Shown: positions 1 to 6,207, counted from the first letter of the stretch. The stretch: 8,025 bases of DNA from an uncultured Bacilli bacterium (GCA_949840855.1 CATKYP010000036.1:1-8025), one strand, 5' to 3'. Notes: generated by a model from the sequence alone, not told the origin. A program made the numbers and translations.

Positions 1-1
1 T

Positions 2-91
2 GGAGTTAAATGGCTTTATGAAAAATATTATCGTAAAGAATACTTGAAAGAGTTAGAAAAATATAAATTAAGGTTAGATCTACTTAGCTAA
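2..91 (+). CDS. C-terminal end of an unrecognised protein (partial)
   Basis: An open frame enters from the left edge and ends at TAA (89-91), giving 29 residues that start GVKWLYEKYYRKEYLKEL and end LDLLS. The segment is rich in Lys, Glu, Tyr and Leu and looks helical. No family can be recognised from so short a tail. Two things support it as a real gene: the frame is open from the window edge, and a strong intrinsic terminator follows 30 bases after the stop on the same strand. By position it belongs to the mobile element whose integrase lies downstream. Confidence 0.5.
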   Translation, partial: GVKWLYEKYYRKEYLKELEKYKLRLDLLS

Positions 92-120
92 CTACAATCT
101 TATTTCTTTAGGTAAATGTA

Positions 121-150
121 AACGCATCAAAAAAATTTTGATGCGTTTTT
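121..150 (+). terminator. Intrinsic terminator after the left-edge gene
   Basis: A perfect 12-bp stem pairs AACGCATCAAAA (121-132) with TTTTGATGCGTT (136-147). The loop is three A residues, and the T run continues through 150. It lies 30 bases after the stop at 91, so it would end transcription of the upstream gene and insulate the orphan protein and integrase genes. On the opposite strand the T run after the stem is only two bases, so it is mainly a plus-strand terminator. Confidence 0.87.
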
Positions 151-222
151 CTATGGCGTAAAAGTTAGAAGACGTACACATTTTTAAAATTTTAAAAAAT
201 ATAATTTAGAGAGGTGATGTTT

Positions 223-342
223 TTGAACAATGTACGAGTTGAGAACTACAATAAGGATGGAAAGAAAATTGAACCTAAAGAAATAATATTAAATTATCCT
301 TTAATATATACATTACTAAAGAAGTACCTAAAAGAAGCGTAA
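223..342 (+). CDS. 39-residue orphan protein upstream of the integrase
   Basis: The frame runs from TTG (223) to TAA (340-342) and gives a 39-residue basic protein that starts MNNVRVENYNKDGKK and ends LLKKYLKEA. GAGGTG at 211-216 lies six bases before the TTG. The in-frame ATG at 217 directly abuts GAGGTG, so TTG is the better start. The likely fold is a short strand-rich N-terminus followed by an amphipathic helix. No Cys, signal or membrane segment is visible, and I do not recognise the family. It sits between the terminator at 121-150 and the serine recombinase, about 100 bases upstream of the latter on the same strand. Small basic proteins beside integrases sometimes control excision (recombination directionality factors) or regulate the integrase. 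Here that is only a positional inference. Confidence 0.6.
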   Translation: MNNVRVENYNKDGKKIEPKEIILNYPLIYTLLKKYLKEA

Positions 343-355
343 AAATAAAAACTAT

Positions 356-420
356 AAGCATTTCATTTTTTGTATAAAAATGGTATTATGTAGTTGCAAG
401 TTTTTTTACAAAAAATGCTT
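356..420 (+). repeat. Long imperfect inverted repeat in the integrase leader
   Basis: AAGCATT (356-362) plus TTTTGTA (368-374) pair with TACAAAAAATGCTT (407-420). This makes a 14-bp stem interrupted by a five-base bulge (363-367) and closed by a 32-base loop. Only a few T residues follow the right arm, so it is at best a weak terminator. The loop contains the extended -10 candidate at 381-389. A transcript starting there would lack the left arm, so the full hairpin could form only in RNA read through from the 39-residue gene. AT-rich sequence makes weaker stems common, so any function is uncertain. Confidence 0.42.
381..389 (+). promoter_or_regulatory. Candidate extended -10 promoter for the integrase
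   Basis: TGGTATTAT is an extended -10 element (TG, one base, then TATTAT). Transcription would start near 396, about 35 bases before the AGGAGG at 431-436. No convincing -35 is seen: the hexamer 17 bases upstream is TTTCAT. The TG extension could compensate for that. Without it the integrase would depend on read-through from the upstream 39-residue gene. Confidence 0.4.
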
Positions 421-430
421 TTATAAAAGA

Positions 431-446
431 AGGAGGAAAAAATATT
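431..446 (+). promoter_or_regulatory. Strong ribosome site that sets an ATT start for the integrase
   Basis: A perfect AGGAGG (431-436) lies seven bases before ATT (444-446), the ideal spacing. No ATG, GTG or TTG occurs in the integrase frame between the upstream stop (375-377) and codon 561. The conserved N-terminal catalytic segment is encoded at 480-512, so translation must begin upstream of 480. ATT at 444 is the only near-cognate start correctly placed behind the ribosome site. ATT starts are rare but real, infC being the classic case. Confidence 0.72.
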
Positions 447-1820
447 AACGATATAAAAGCAGAAGTAAAAAAAATTAAAGCTCTTTATGTTCGTGTATCA
501 ACAGATGCTCAAGTCGATGGATATTCAATAGAAGCTCAAATAGAATCATTAGAAGGTTACTTGAAAAGTCAAGGATGGTCCGATTATGAATTATATGCTG
601 ATCCAGGATTTAGTGGTAAGAACTTAGAAAGACCTGCAATTCAAAAATTAATAAAAGATTGTGAAGATGGAAAAATTGATACAGTTTTAGTTTTCAAACT
701 AGATAGATTATCTCGTAGTCAAAAAGACACTTTATATTTAATTGAAGAAGTATTTAATAATAATGAAGTTGGTTTTATCTCTGTTAGAGAAAGCTTTGAT
801 ACGACTACTCCATTTGGTAAGGCAATGATTGGTATTCTTTCAGTATTTGCTCAATTAGAAAGAGAAACTATTTTAGAACGTACTAGAATTGGTCTTAAAA
901 AACGAGCTGAAAATGGTTATTGGCGAGGTGGAGGTAAAACTCCTTTCGCTTATGATTACGACAAAGAAGCAGGTATGCTTATTGTTAATGAAGAACGAAA
1001 AGTCATCTTTGATTTAATGAAAACATTAAGACTGCAAGGATATAGTTATAACGAACTTTCTAAAGTAACAGGATATGATGAATCATGGATTCAAGGAATA
1101 TTAAGTTCTAAGACTAATTTAGGGAAGATTCCATTTAAAGGTGAGCTTTATGATGGCAAACATGAGGCAATAATTAGTGAAGAAGAATATAAGCAATTAC
1201 AAACAATAGAAAAACAAAGAAGCAAAAATCAACATGCAAGTCATTACTTGTTATCAGGTAAAATATATTGTGGTAATTGTGGAGCAAAGTACCGTTATCA
1301 AAAATGGGGACAAAGAATTATTTGTTATTGCTACTCTCAACAAAAGAGTAAACCAAAACTAATCAAAGATCCGAATTGTAATAATATAAGACTTGATAGT
1401 TTTGAAATTGAGGATAACTTCTTAGAACAATTATTTGCCATGTCTTTAAATGAAGAATTATTTAGAGATACTTTTGATTTATCTAAAACAAACCTTGTTG
1501 ATGAACTTAATGTAAGACTTGATAAGACACAGAAAAAAATTGAAAATTTGATTCAGTTACTTTCAGATAATATAGCAAATGAAGAAATCAAAAAAGAACT
1601 TGCTAAATTAACAAGTGAAAAGTCTGATATAAAAAAAGAGCTAGAAAATATAAAAGAAAAAGAAAGAGCAACAAAAACTTATGATAAAATTAAAAATCTA
1701 GAAAGTGTTTGGACTGGCATGGAATTTAAAGAAAAAAGAAATGTCGTAGAACAACTGCTAGATAAAATAGTTGTAGATGGGAAAACACTAAAGATATATT
1801 GGAATGTTAGTGAAAGCTAA
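444..1820 (+). CDS. Large serine recombinase (integrase), 458 residues from an ATT start
   Basis: This is a site-specific DNA integrase that joins the element's attP to a chromosomal attB through a covalent phosphoserine intermediate. The catalytic resolvase domain spans about residues 12-160. YVRVSTDAQ supplies Arg17 and nucleophile Ser19, and KLDRLSRS supplies Asp87, Arg88 and Arg91. These match the canonical resolvase active-site set. A long E-type helix follows (GKAMIGILSVFAQLERE). A recombinase domain begins near 160. A zinc-ribbon segment has cysteines at about 276, 279, 294, 296 and 312. A coiled-coil arm at about 350-412 is of the kind that controls directionality in this family. The total length and domain order are complete. 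Starting at the first conventional codon (TTG 561) would remove Arg17 and Ser19, so the ATT at 444 behind AGGAGG is chosen. The gene converges on the truncated permease, and no terminator is seen in the 34 bases between them. Confidence 0.94.
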   Translation: MNDIKAEVKKIKALYVRVSTDAQVDGYSIEAQIESLEGYLKSQGWSDYELYADPGFSGKNLERPAIQKLIKDCEDGKIDTVLVFKLDRLSRSQKDTLYLIEEVFNNNEVGFISVRESFDTTTPFGKAMIGILSVFAQLERETILERTRIGLKKRAENGYWRGGGKTPFAYDYDKEAGMLIVNEERKVIFDLMKTLRLQGYSYNELSKVTGYDESWIQGILSSKTNLGKIPFKGELYDGKHEAIISEEEYKQLQTIEKQRSKNQHASHYLLSGKIYCGNCGAKYRYQKWGQRIICYCYSQQKSKPKLIKDPNCNNIRLDSFEIEDNFLEQLFAMSLNEELFRDTFDLSKTNLVDELNVRLDKTQKKIENLIQLLSDNIANEEIKKELAKLTSEKSDIKKELENIKEKERATKTYDKIKNLESVWTGMEFKEKRNVVEQLLDKIVVDGKTLKIYWNVSES

Positions 1821-1845
1821 CATAAAAAATACAAACGTTTTCTCT

Positions 1846-1870
1846 ACATATGTCTTAGCTCCCAATCAAG
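1846..1870. other. Predicted attachment junction between element and chromosome
   Basis: Read on the minus strand, the permease encodes ISMNLIG down to GGG at 1863-1861, then AGC (Ser) and TAA. In SsuC/ThiX-type permeases this motif normally reads S-x-IGV and continues for about 50 more residues. Sequence homology to the family is therefore lost at about 1858-1863, which dates the crossover to this spot. The element side carries two perfect 8-bp palindromes, AAACGTTT (1833-1840) and ACATATGT (1846-1853). They could be part of the recombinase binding arm. The exact crossover dinucleotide cannot be fixed without the partner junction. Confidence 0.6.
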
Positions 1871-2478
1871 TTCATAGAAATATTAATTTTTAAAGCATTA
1901 ATTATCGTAACTACATTACTAGGTAAAATCACTTTAAAAAATATTTTTCTTTTATTCGCTCTAAAGCTTTTAAGTAAAATAATATAGTTATTATCAGTAG
2001 AAATAAATCCATTGTATATATTTATAATTGTAATAAAAGTACTAATAAGCAAAGACATAAAAATGATTGAATTTGTACTAGCGCCAACCCAGATAATAAT
2101 AAGAGGCCCAAGAGCAACTTTTGGAAGAGAATTTAAAACGGTTATATAAGGATCGACTATGCGAGCAATTATATTGTTTGCCCATAAAATAGTAGCTATA
2201 ATAAGTCCTATAATAGTAGCTATAAAAAAACTTACTAATACTTCATATAATGTAATACCAATATGATTAAATAAACTCCCATCTTTAATTAAAGACATAG
2301 TAGTGTTAAAAACCTGACTAGGGGATGAAGATAAAAATGTATTAATAATATTAAATCTAGCAAGTAATTCCCAACAAGCAAGAAATACTACAACTATTAA
2401 TAATCTATTAATAAATATAATTTTTCTATTTTTCTTTAGTTTATGTAGATATTTTTCTCTCTCATTAGATATTGACAT
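1855..2478 (-). pseudogene. ABC importer permease, 3' end lost to element insertion
   Basis: This is an inner-membrane permease of the SsuC/TauC/ThiX family. The 207 residues include membrane segments at about 24-40, 79-100 and 120-157. The cytoplasmic EAA loop (about 157-188, GFISTDNNYIILLKSFRANK then KVILP) contacts the ATPase. Family members are about 250-265 residues, so some 50 C-terminal residues, including the last helix, are missing. The frame ends at the integrase side in Ser-stop right after the conserved S-x-IG. The start is ATG at 2478, six bases after GGAGGG, and overlaps the ATPase stop by 14 bases, implying coupled translation. The gene was probably intact before insertion, and precise excision would restore it. 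A residual function of the short protein cannot be excluded but is unlikely. Confidence 0.86.
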
Positions 2479-3217
2479 CTAAATCCCTCCAAATCTTATC
2501 ATAATAGTCATTAAACTCTATACATTTTCTATTTTCAAGAGGAGTAGACTTATTAGTCAAATTAATTTCATATATACTTTTTACCAAAGCAGGTCTCTTA
2601 GTTAAAACAATAACTCTATCAGCCATACTAATAGCCTGATTAATATCATGAGTCACCATAATAGCAGCTTTACCCTCATTTTTTATTATTCTATATATAT
2701 CATCACTTATAGCAAGACGAGACTGAAAGTCAAGTGCTGAAGTTGCTTCATCAAGTAATAATATATCAGGATTTATGGCAAGAGTTCTAATTAAAGCAAC
2801 TCTTTGTCTCATTCCCCCAGATAAATTATCAGGATACTTATAAATAAAATCAGACAAGCCATAAGTATTTAAAAGATTTAATACATAGTTTTTACTTTTC
2901 TCATTTAAAGTATTAGTAACTTCAAGTCCTATTAAACAATTATCAAGTATATTTCTCCAAGGAAAAAGAGAATCTTTTTGAAGCATATAAGCCAGTTGTA
3001 TATTAGACTTATTAAACTTTAATTCTCCACCTGACTTTTCTTCAATACCTGCTAGAATTGAAAGAATAGTGGACTTTCCACACCCAGATGGTCCAACTAT
3101 TGCAACAAATTCCTTATCATATATATCAAAACTAACATTATCTATAGCATTAGTACTACTTTTTAGTTGATGATACGTTTTAGTTAGATTTTTAATTTCT
3201 AATAATTTATTTTTCAT
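2465..3217 (-). CDS. ABC importer ATPase (SsuB/TauB/ThiZ type)
   Basis: This is a cytoplasmic ATP-hydrolysing subunit that powers import through the adjacent permease. The 250 residues carry all expected motifs: Walker A GPSGCGKST (about 42-50), Q-loop Gln80 within MLQKDSLFPWR, signature LSGGM (132-136), Walker B DILLLDE (151-157), and the switch His190 in VTHD. The LFPW next to the Q-loop is typical of the nitrate/sulfonate/taurine/pyrimidine importer ATPases. The start ATG (3217-3215) lies inside the end of the binding-protein gene (11-base overlap). It has no clear ribosome site of its own, so translational coupling is likely. The protein looks intact, but its permease partner is truncated. 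It could be non-functional or serve another permease. Confidence 0.95.
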   Translation of the reverse strand: MKNKLLEIKNLTKTYHQLKSSTNAIDNVSFDIYDKEFVAIVGPSGCGKSTILSILAGIEEKSGGELKFNKSNIQLAYMLQKDSLFPWRNILDNCLIGLEVTNTLNEKSKNYVLNLLNTYGLSDFIYKYPDNLSGGMRQRVALIRTLAINPDILLLDEATSALDFQSRLAISDDIYRIIKNEGKAAIMVTHDINQAISMADRVIVLTKRPALVKSIYEINLTNKSTPLENRKCIEFNDYYDKIWRDLDVNI

Positions 3218-4208
3218 AAGTCAAATCTTTGTAACTAACTCTTGAATCAAGCTGACCAGCGCGAGTCATTACATCAAGCATATGGTTAAAAGATTCTTCA
3301 CTAAAATCAGTAGTTTTTGGCCAAGCATCAATATTTTTATATCTAGTTACAACTTCCTCTAAATCATTTAATGATGTATCTGGAAACTGATTAAGTATAA
3401 CTTTAGCGATTGTTTTACTGTCATTGTTATGAACAAAGTCTAATCCTTTTTGAATTGCATTAGTAAATTTTTCAATCATTTTAGGATTTTTTTCTAAATA
3501 ACTTGTTCTAGCAGAATAAGAAGTATAAGGAATAACACCACCAAGCTCACCAAGACTAGCCACTACATAACCATAACCTTGTTGCTCAATTTCTAAAGCA
3601 TTTGGTTCGAATAGACTAACAAAGTCACCAGTTCCACCAATAAATGCTCCACTCATTGCTGCAAAGCTAACTGACGTATCAATATCTACATCTTTTTCTG
3701 GATCAAGACCAGCTTCACGAATAGCCCACTCAAGCATCATCTCAGGCATTCCACCAATGCGGCCTCCAATTATAGTCTTACCTTTTAAATCTTCAAGTGT
3801 AAAATTATCAATCTTTTTTCTAGATACAATAAATGAACCATCTTTTTGAGTAAGTTGAGCAAAAGTTTTTAAATAATCTTTTTCTCCACTATTATAAACA
3901 TAAACTGTTGCTTCACTTCCAGAAAAACCAATCTCAGCATCTCCTGATAATACAGCAGCAGTAACTTTATCAGCTCCAGGTGTTAAACTTAAATTCACAT
4001 CAAGCCCTTCATCTTTAAAGTATCCCTTTTCTAAAGCAACATATTGTGGAGCATAAAAAATTGTATGAGCAACCTCTGCTACAGTAAGTTTTTTAAGACT
4101 CTTAGTCTCTTTCTTATCTTTTGATTTATCATTGAAATTAAATAATATTGCCAAAATCGCAATCAATAAAACTATAACTCCAATAATATAAGTAATTATT
4201 CTTTTCAA
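3207..4208 (-). CDS. Membrane-anchored substrate-binding protein of an ABC importer (NMT1/ThiY/SsuA-like)
   Basis: This is an extracytoplasmic binding protein that delivers the substrate to the permease. The 333 residues have an N-terminal hydrophobic helix (about 5-24) and a Lys/Asp/Glu-rich linker (about 26-40). The fold then begins LTVAEVAHTIFYAPQYVALE, followed by KGYFKDEGLDV, the hallmark start of NMT1/THI5-like and SsuA-like proteins. There is no lipobox cysteine. Unlike most Gram-positive binding proteins it therefore appears held by an uncleaved helix, though a signal-peptide role is possible. The start is TTG (4208-4206), six bases after AGGAGG (4220-4215). It is the first gene of the operon. 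Candidate substrates from the family include thiamine pyrimidine precursors, riboflavin, aliphatic sulfonates and taurine. Nothing here decides between them. Confidence 0.9.
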   Translation of the reverse strand: MKRIITYIIGVIVLLIAILAILFNFNDKSKDKKETKSLKKLTVAEVAHTIFYAPQYVALEKGYFKDEGLDVNLSLTPGADKVTAAVLSGDAEIGFSGSEATVYVYNSGEKDYLKTFAQLTQKDGSFIVSRKKIDNFTLEDLKGKTIIGGRIGGMPEMMLEWAIREAGLDPEKDVDIDTSVSFAAMSGAFIGGTGDFVSLFEPNALEIEQQGYGYVVASLGELGGVIPYTSYSARTSYLEKNPKMIEKFTNAIQKGLDFVHNNDSKTIAKVILNQFPDTSLNDLEEVVTRYKNIDAWPKTTDFSEESFNHMLDVMTRAGQLDSRVSYKDLTYEK

Positions 4209-4234
4209 AATAGTCCTCCTTTCTATTTCACAGT

Positions 4235-4264
4235 ATTATATGCAAAAAAAATAATTTATGCTAA
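4235..4264 (-). promoter_or_regulatory. Promoter of the ABC importer operon
   Basis: On the minus strand TTAGCA (4264-4259, four of six matches to the -35 consensus) is followed, after 18 bases, by a perfect TATAAT (4240-4235). The start of transcription would fall near 4228, just upstream of the AGGAGG at 4220-4215, leaving a leader of about 20 bases. That is too short for a riboswitch. A longer transcript from further upstream would meet the hydrolase terminator. Confidence 0.6.
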
Positions 4265-4329
4265 TAAATTAAATAATTACTACAAGCTTTAAATATTCCG
4301 AATACATATATATTCAATCAGATAATATT

Positions 4330-4358
4330 AAAAAAAGAGACTGATATAATCAATCTCT
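4330..4358 (-). terminator. Intrinsic terminator of the wall-hydrolase gene
   Basis: On the minus strand AGAGATTGAT pairs with ATCAGTCTCT (plus positions 4358-4349 and 4345-4336). The 10-bp stem has one G-U pair and a TAT loop, and six T residues follow (4335-4330). It lies about 90 bases after the hydrolase stop and upstream of the importer promoter. It therefore separates the two same-strand genes into independent transcription units. Nothing further was recognised in 4359-4447. Confidence 0.8.
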
Positions 4359-4447
4359 AAAAACTTTATTACCCTGGATTTATAACTTTATACAAGTTTT
4401 TTACACTCTTATTTTCATTTCCACGTTGAAAATTTATTTACATAATA

Positions 4448-6025
4448 TTAACGATACTTATTACCACCTTTAGTAAATTGAACTCCTACTGTACTTGAAC
4501 TAGATCTAAAACTTTCATAATTATGTAAAGGAGCTCTTTCTCCTTTAAGCATTTCATCTATAATCTGATCTGTATAATCTGCATAATTTTCATTAATATA
4601 TTGCCTATAATAGCCATTAAGATATGATGCAAATTGCCCTGGAAAAGTAATGACACTATATGGATTACTAGCACCCCAATTTCCTGATTTACAGCGATTA
4701 ATGACAACAGACATTACCGCATAAACTTCAGTCTGATTAAATCCAGCCTCATGCTGAACTGTTGCTTTTATTGTGTCGATTTGTTTGGAAGTTAAACTAA
4801 ATTTTTTAATATAATTTATTTGACCCTGTTGATATACTTGTTCTACTGATGTCTCTACTTGTTGATTGTTTGAAGTTCTTTGAACTTCTGATGCTAGCAT
4901 TTCTTGTTCTCTCTGTTTCCTTTTTTCTTCTTCTAGTTTCTGCTGTGCTTCTAATTTGCGTTTTTGTTCTTCCTCTTTTCTTCTTTTTTCTTCAGCTTCT
5001 TTTCTTTTTTGTTCCTTCCTTCTTTCTATTTCCTCTAGTCGTTCCAATTCATATCTATCCATTATAAATTCTGTATGAATAGATTCCTCAGGTGGAACAT
5101 GATGTTTCAGATCTTCTAAATTTGAATTAGTTTCTTCCTTTTTTAATGAACAAGTAGCATTTCCTAATACAATAGGATTTAGTAGCAAAGAATGTGCTTG
5201 TTTCAAATTTGCTGAAGCTATAATAGCTAAACTACCAGCAAAAACTAAAGGTTTAAATTTAAATAAAATGTTTGTTTTCCCTTTTTGTTTTTGACCATTT
5301 TTATGTTTTGGCATATTAATAGATGAATAAGCTGTATCTTTTGTTTTATTAGCGCTTAATGAAGAGTCCACTTCTATTTGATTAATATCACTAGTAGGAC
5401 CTTGACCCTTAGATATATGTTCTACCTCTTCGCTAACATTAATTATATTAATAACAGCATCATTCTTATTTTTTTCTTGTTTCTTTTCTGACTTTAACAT
5501 TAAAGTTAGCTTCTTAAGTTCATTATAACAGGTAAAAAGAGTGTCCTTAAATGGATCCTTTATATCACTACTATCCTTAACCTGTTGTTCATCTAAAATT
5601 GTATTAGCCAGATTAATAAAGTAGGATACTTTCTTTTCTAAAGAAAGGTTATTTACTTTTTCCCAATCAATTTTAGATGAACATAAAGAAGGATTTTTTT
5701 GTAAACTACTGTTTTTATTTATACTAGATCTAAGCTCATTTATTTCTTTATTAATAATCTGTATATCTATTTCTATTCTTTTTATATTATTAAAAAAATA
5801 ATCATGTTGCTTTTTTAAAGTTTCATACTGAGCATAAATTGACTCTATTTTACTAATATTTTCAGGATTTAACTTAATAGTAATACTTAGTTCACTTTTT
5901 AGTTTATCTAACAAAATTGACAATTTATTAACTGAATCTTGCCATTTTTTCTTTTCAAAGATCAGATCATTTCTCTCATGTCGCTTTTTTGCTAAAAGTT
6001 TTTTTAGTTCTTCTATATTTTCCAT
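4448..6025 (-). CDS. Membrane-spanning coiled-coil protein with a SleB-like cell-wall hydrolase domain
   Basis: A probable peptidoglycan-cleaving enzyme of 525 residues. The C-terminal domain (about 410-525) resembles the SleB/Hydrolase_2 family: VQHEAGFNQTEVYAVMSVVINR (written in two parts: VQHEAG with likely catalytic Glu426, then VYAVMSVVINR), and later VITFPGQFASYL. Residues 1-105 and 324-380 are strongly charged and look like coiled coils, the second being an unbroken Glu/Lys/Arg/Gln-rich rod. A single hydrophobic helix lies at about 257-275 after a Lys-rich stretch. This predicts a large cytoplasmic N-terminus and an outside stalk plus hydrolase. SleB proteins normally have just a signal peptide, so the long N-terminal half is unusual, and I do not recognise it. 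The ATG at 6025 is 14 bases from the AGGGGG (6045-6040), a long spacing. Two in-frame ATT codons lie closer. Confidence 0.85.
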   Translation of the reverse strand: MENIEELKKLLAKKRHERNDLIFEKKKWQDSVNKLSILLDKLKSELSITIKLNPENISKIESIYAQYETLKKQHDYFFNNIKRIEIDIQIINKEINELRSSINKNSSLQKNPSLCSSKIDWEKVNNLSLEKKVSYFINLANTILDEQQVKDSSDIKDPFKDTLFTCYNELKKLTLMLKSEKKQEKNKNDAVINIINVSEEVEHISKGQGPTSDINQIEVDSSLSANKTKDTAYSSINMPKHKNGQKQKGKTNILFKFKPLVFAGSLAIIASANLKQAHSLLLNPIVLGNATCSLKKEETNSNLEDLKHHVPPEESIHTEFIMDRYELERLEEIERRKEQKRKEAEEKRRKEEEQKRKLEAQQKLEEEKRKQREQEMLASEVQRTSNNQQVETSVEQVYQQGQINYIKKFSLTSKQIDTIKATVQHEAGFNQTEVYAVMSVVINRCKSGNWGASNPYSVITFPGQFASYLNGYYRQYINENYADYTDQIIDEMLKGERAPLHNYESFRSSSSTVGVQFTKGGNKYR

Positions 6026-6058
6026 AATAATACAATATTCCCCCTAAAATTTGCGCTT

Positions 6059-6087
6059 ATTCTATCATATTATTTGAACAAAATCAA
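6059..6087 (-). promoter_or_regulatory. Promoter of the wall-hydrolase gene
   Basis: On the minus strand TTGATT (6087-6082) is followed after exactly 17 bases by TAGAAT (6064-6059), and TGA directly precedes it, forming an extended -10. Transcription would begin near 6052, so the AGGGGG at 6045-6040 lies at the very start of the message. Confidence 0.62.
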
Positions 6088-6100
6088 TTATTTTCTGCTA

Positions 6101-6129
6101 CTATGAATCATTTTTAGAAAATGATATAG
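6101..6129. promoter_or_regulatory. Palindrome between divergent promoters (possible operator)
   Basis: ATCATTTT (6107-6114) pairs perfectly with AAAATGAT (6118-6125) around a three-base centre (TAG). The symmetry extends through CTAT (6101-6104) and ATAG (6126-6129) past a two-base bulge. No T run follows on either strand, so it is not a terminator. It lies 14 bases upstream of the hydrolase -35 element and about 50 bases upstream of the adhesin -35. A DNA-binding regulator here could affect both promoters. This is inferred from position and symmetry only. Confidence 0.42.
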
Positions 6130-6178
6130 ATATATATATTGACATTAGCATAGAATGACTATTAGTAATAAATTTTTC

Positions 6179-6207
6179 TTGCATTTTATAAGAAAAGGTG
6201 GTATAAT
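6179..6207 (+). promoter_or_regulatory. Promoter of the adhesin-sortase operon
   Basis: TTGCAT (6179-6184) and a perfect TATAAT (6202-6207) are spaced by 17 bases, and TGG before the -10 makes it an extended -10. Transcription would start near 6214. AGGGGG (6227-6232) follows, nine bases before the adhesin ATG at 6242. The elements are as well formed as any in the window, implying substantial expression. Confidence 0.72.

Larger units (their letters stand above)
1..1860. mobile_element. Right-hand end of an integrated element carrying a large serine recombinase
   Basis: The recombinase gene at 444-1820 points at, and ends just before, an ABC permease gene that breaks off inside a conserved motif. 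This is the arrangement expected when a serine integrase has inserted its element into a gene, with the integrase beside one attachment junction. The element therefore extends left beyond the window. The orphan protein at 223-342 and the gene fragment at 2-91 would belong to it. Whether it is a prophage, a conjugative element or a mobilisable element cannot be told, because no structural, relaxase or transfer gene is identifiable here. The right border is placed at about 1855-1866 by comparison with what permeases normally encode at that point. The left border is not in the window. Confidence 0.7.

Noticed and set aside
200..205. Perfect TATAAT before the 39-residue gene
   Set aside because: Transcription would start within the ribosome site at 211-216 and no -35 match is present, so it may be AT-rich chance.
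561..563. TTG at 561 as the integrase start
   Set aside because: It removes Arg17 and catalytic Ser19, has no ribosome site, and the frame upstream encodes a perfect resolvase N-terminus.
1804..1823. ATGTTAG/CTAACAT hairpin at the integrase stop as a terminator
   Set aside because: It is followed by A residues, not T residues, on the plus strand, and is too short to terminate either convergent gene.
4209..4447. Thiamine or flavin riboswitch upstream of the importer
   Set aside because: No conserved riboswitch core such as CTGAGA was found on the minus strand, and the mapped promoter leaves only a short leader.
4444..4456. 13-base match to 441-453 (AATATTAACGATA)
   Set aside because: One copy lies at the integrase start and the other at the hydrolase end. 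They have no shared context and are likely chance in AT-rich DNA.
4849..5067. Open frame on the plus strand rich in Phe/Leu
   Set aside because: It is the antisense shadow of the Glu/Lys/Arg-rich coiled coil of the hydrolase and has no ribosome site.
6139..6144. Perfect TTGACA upstream of the adhesin
   Set aside because: No acceptable -10 lies 16-18 bases downstream. The promoter at 6179-6207 is better.
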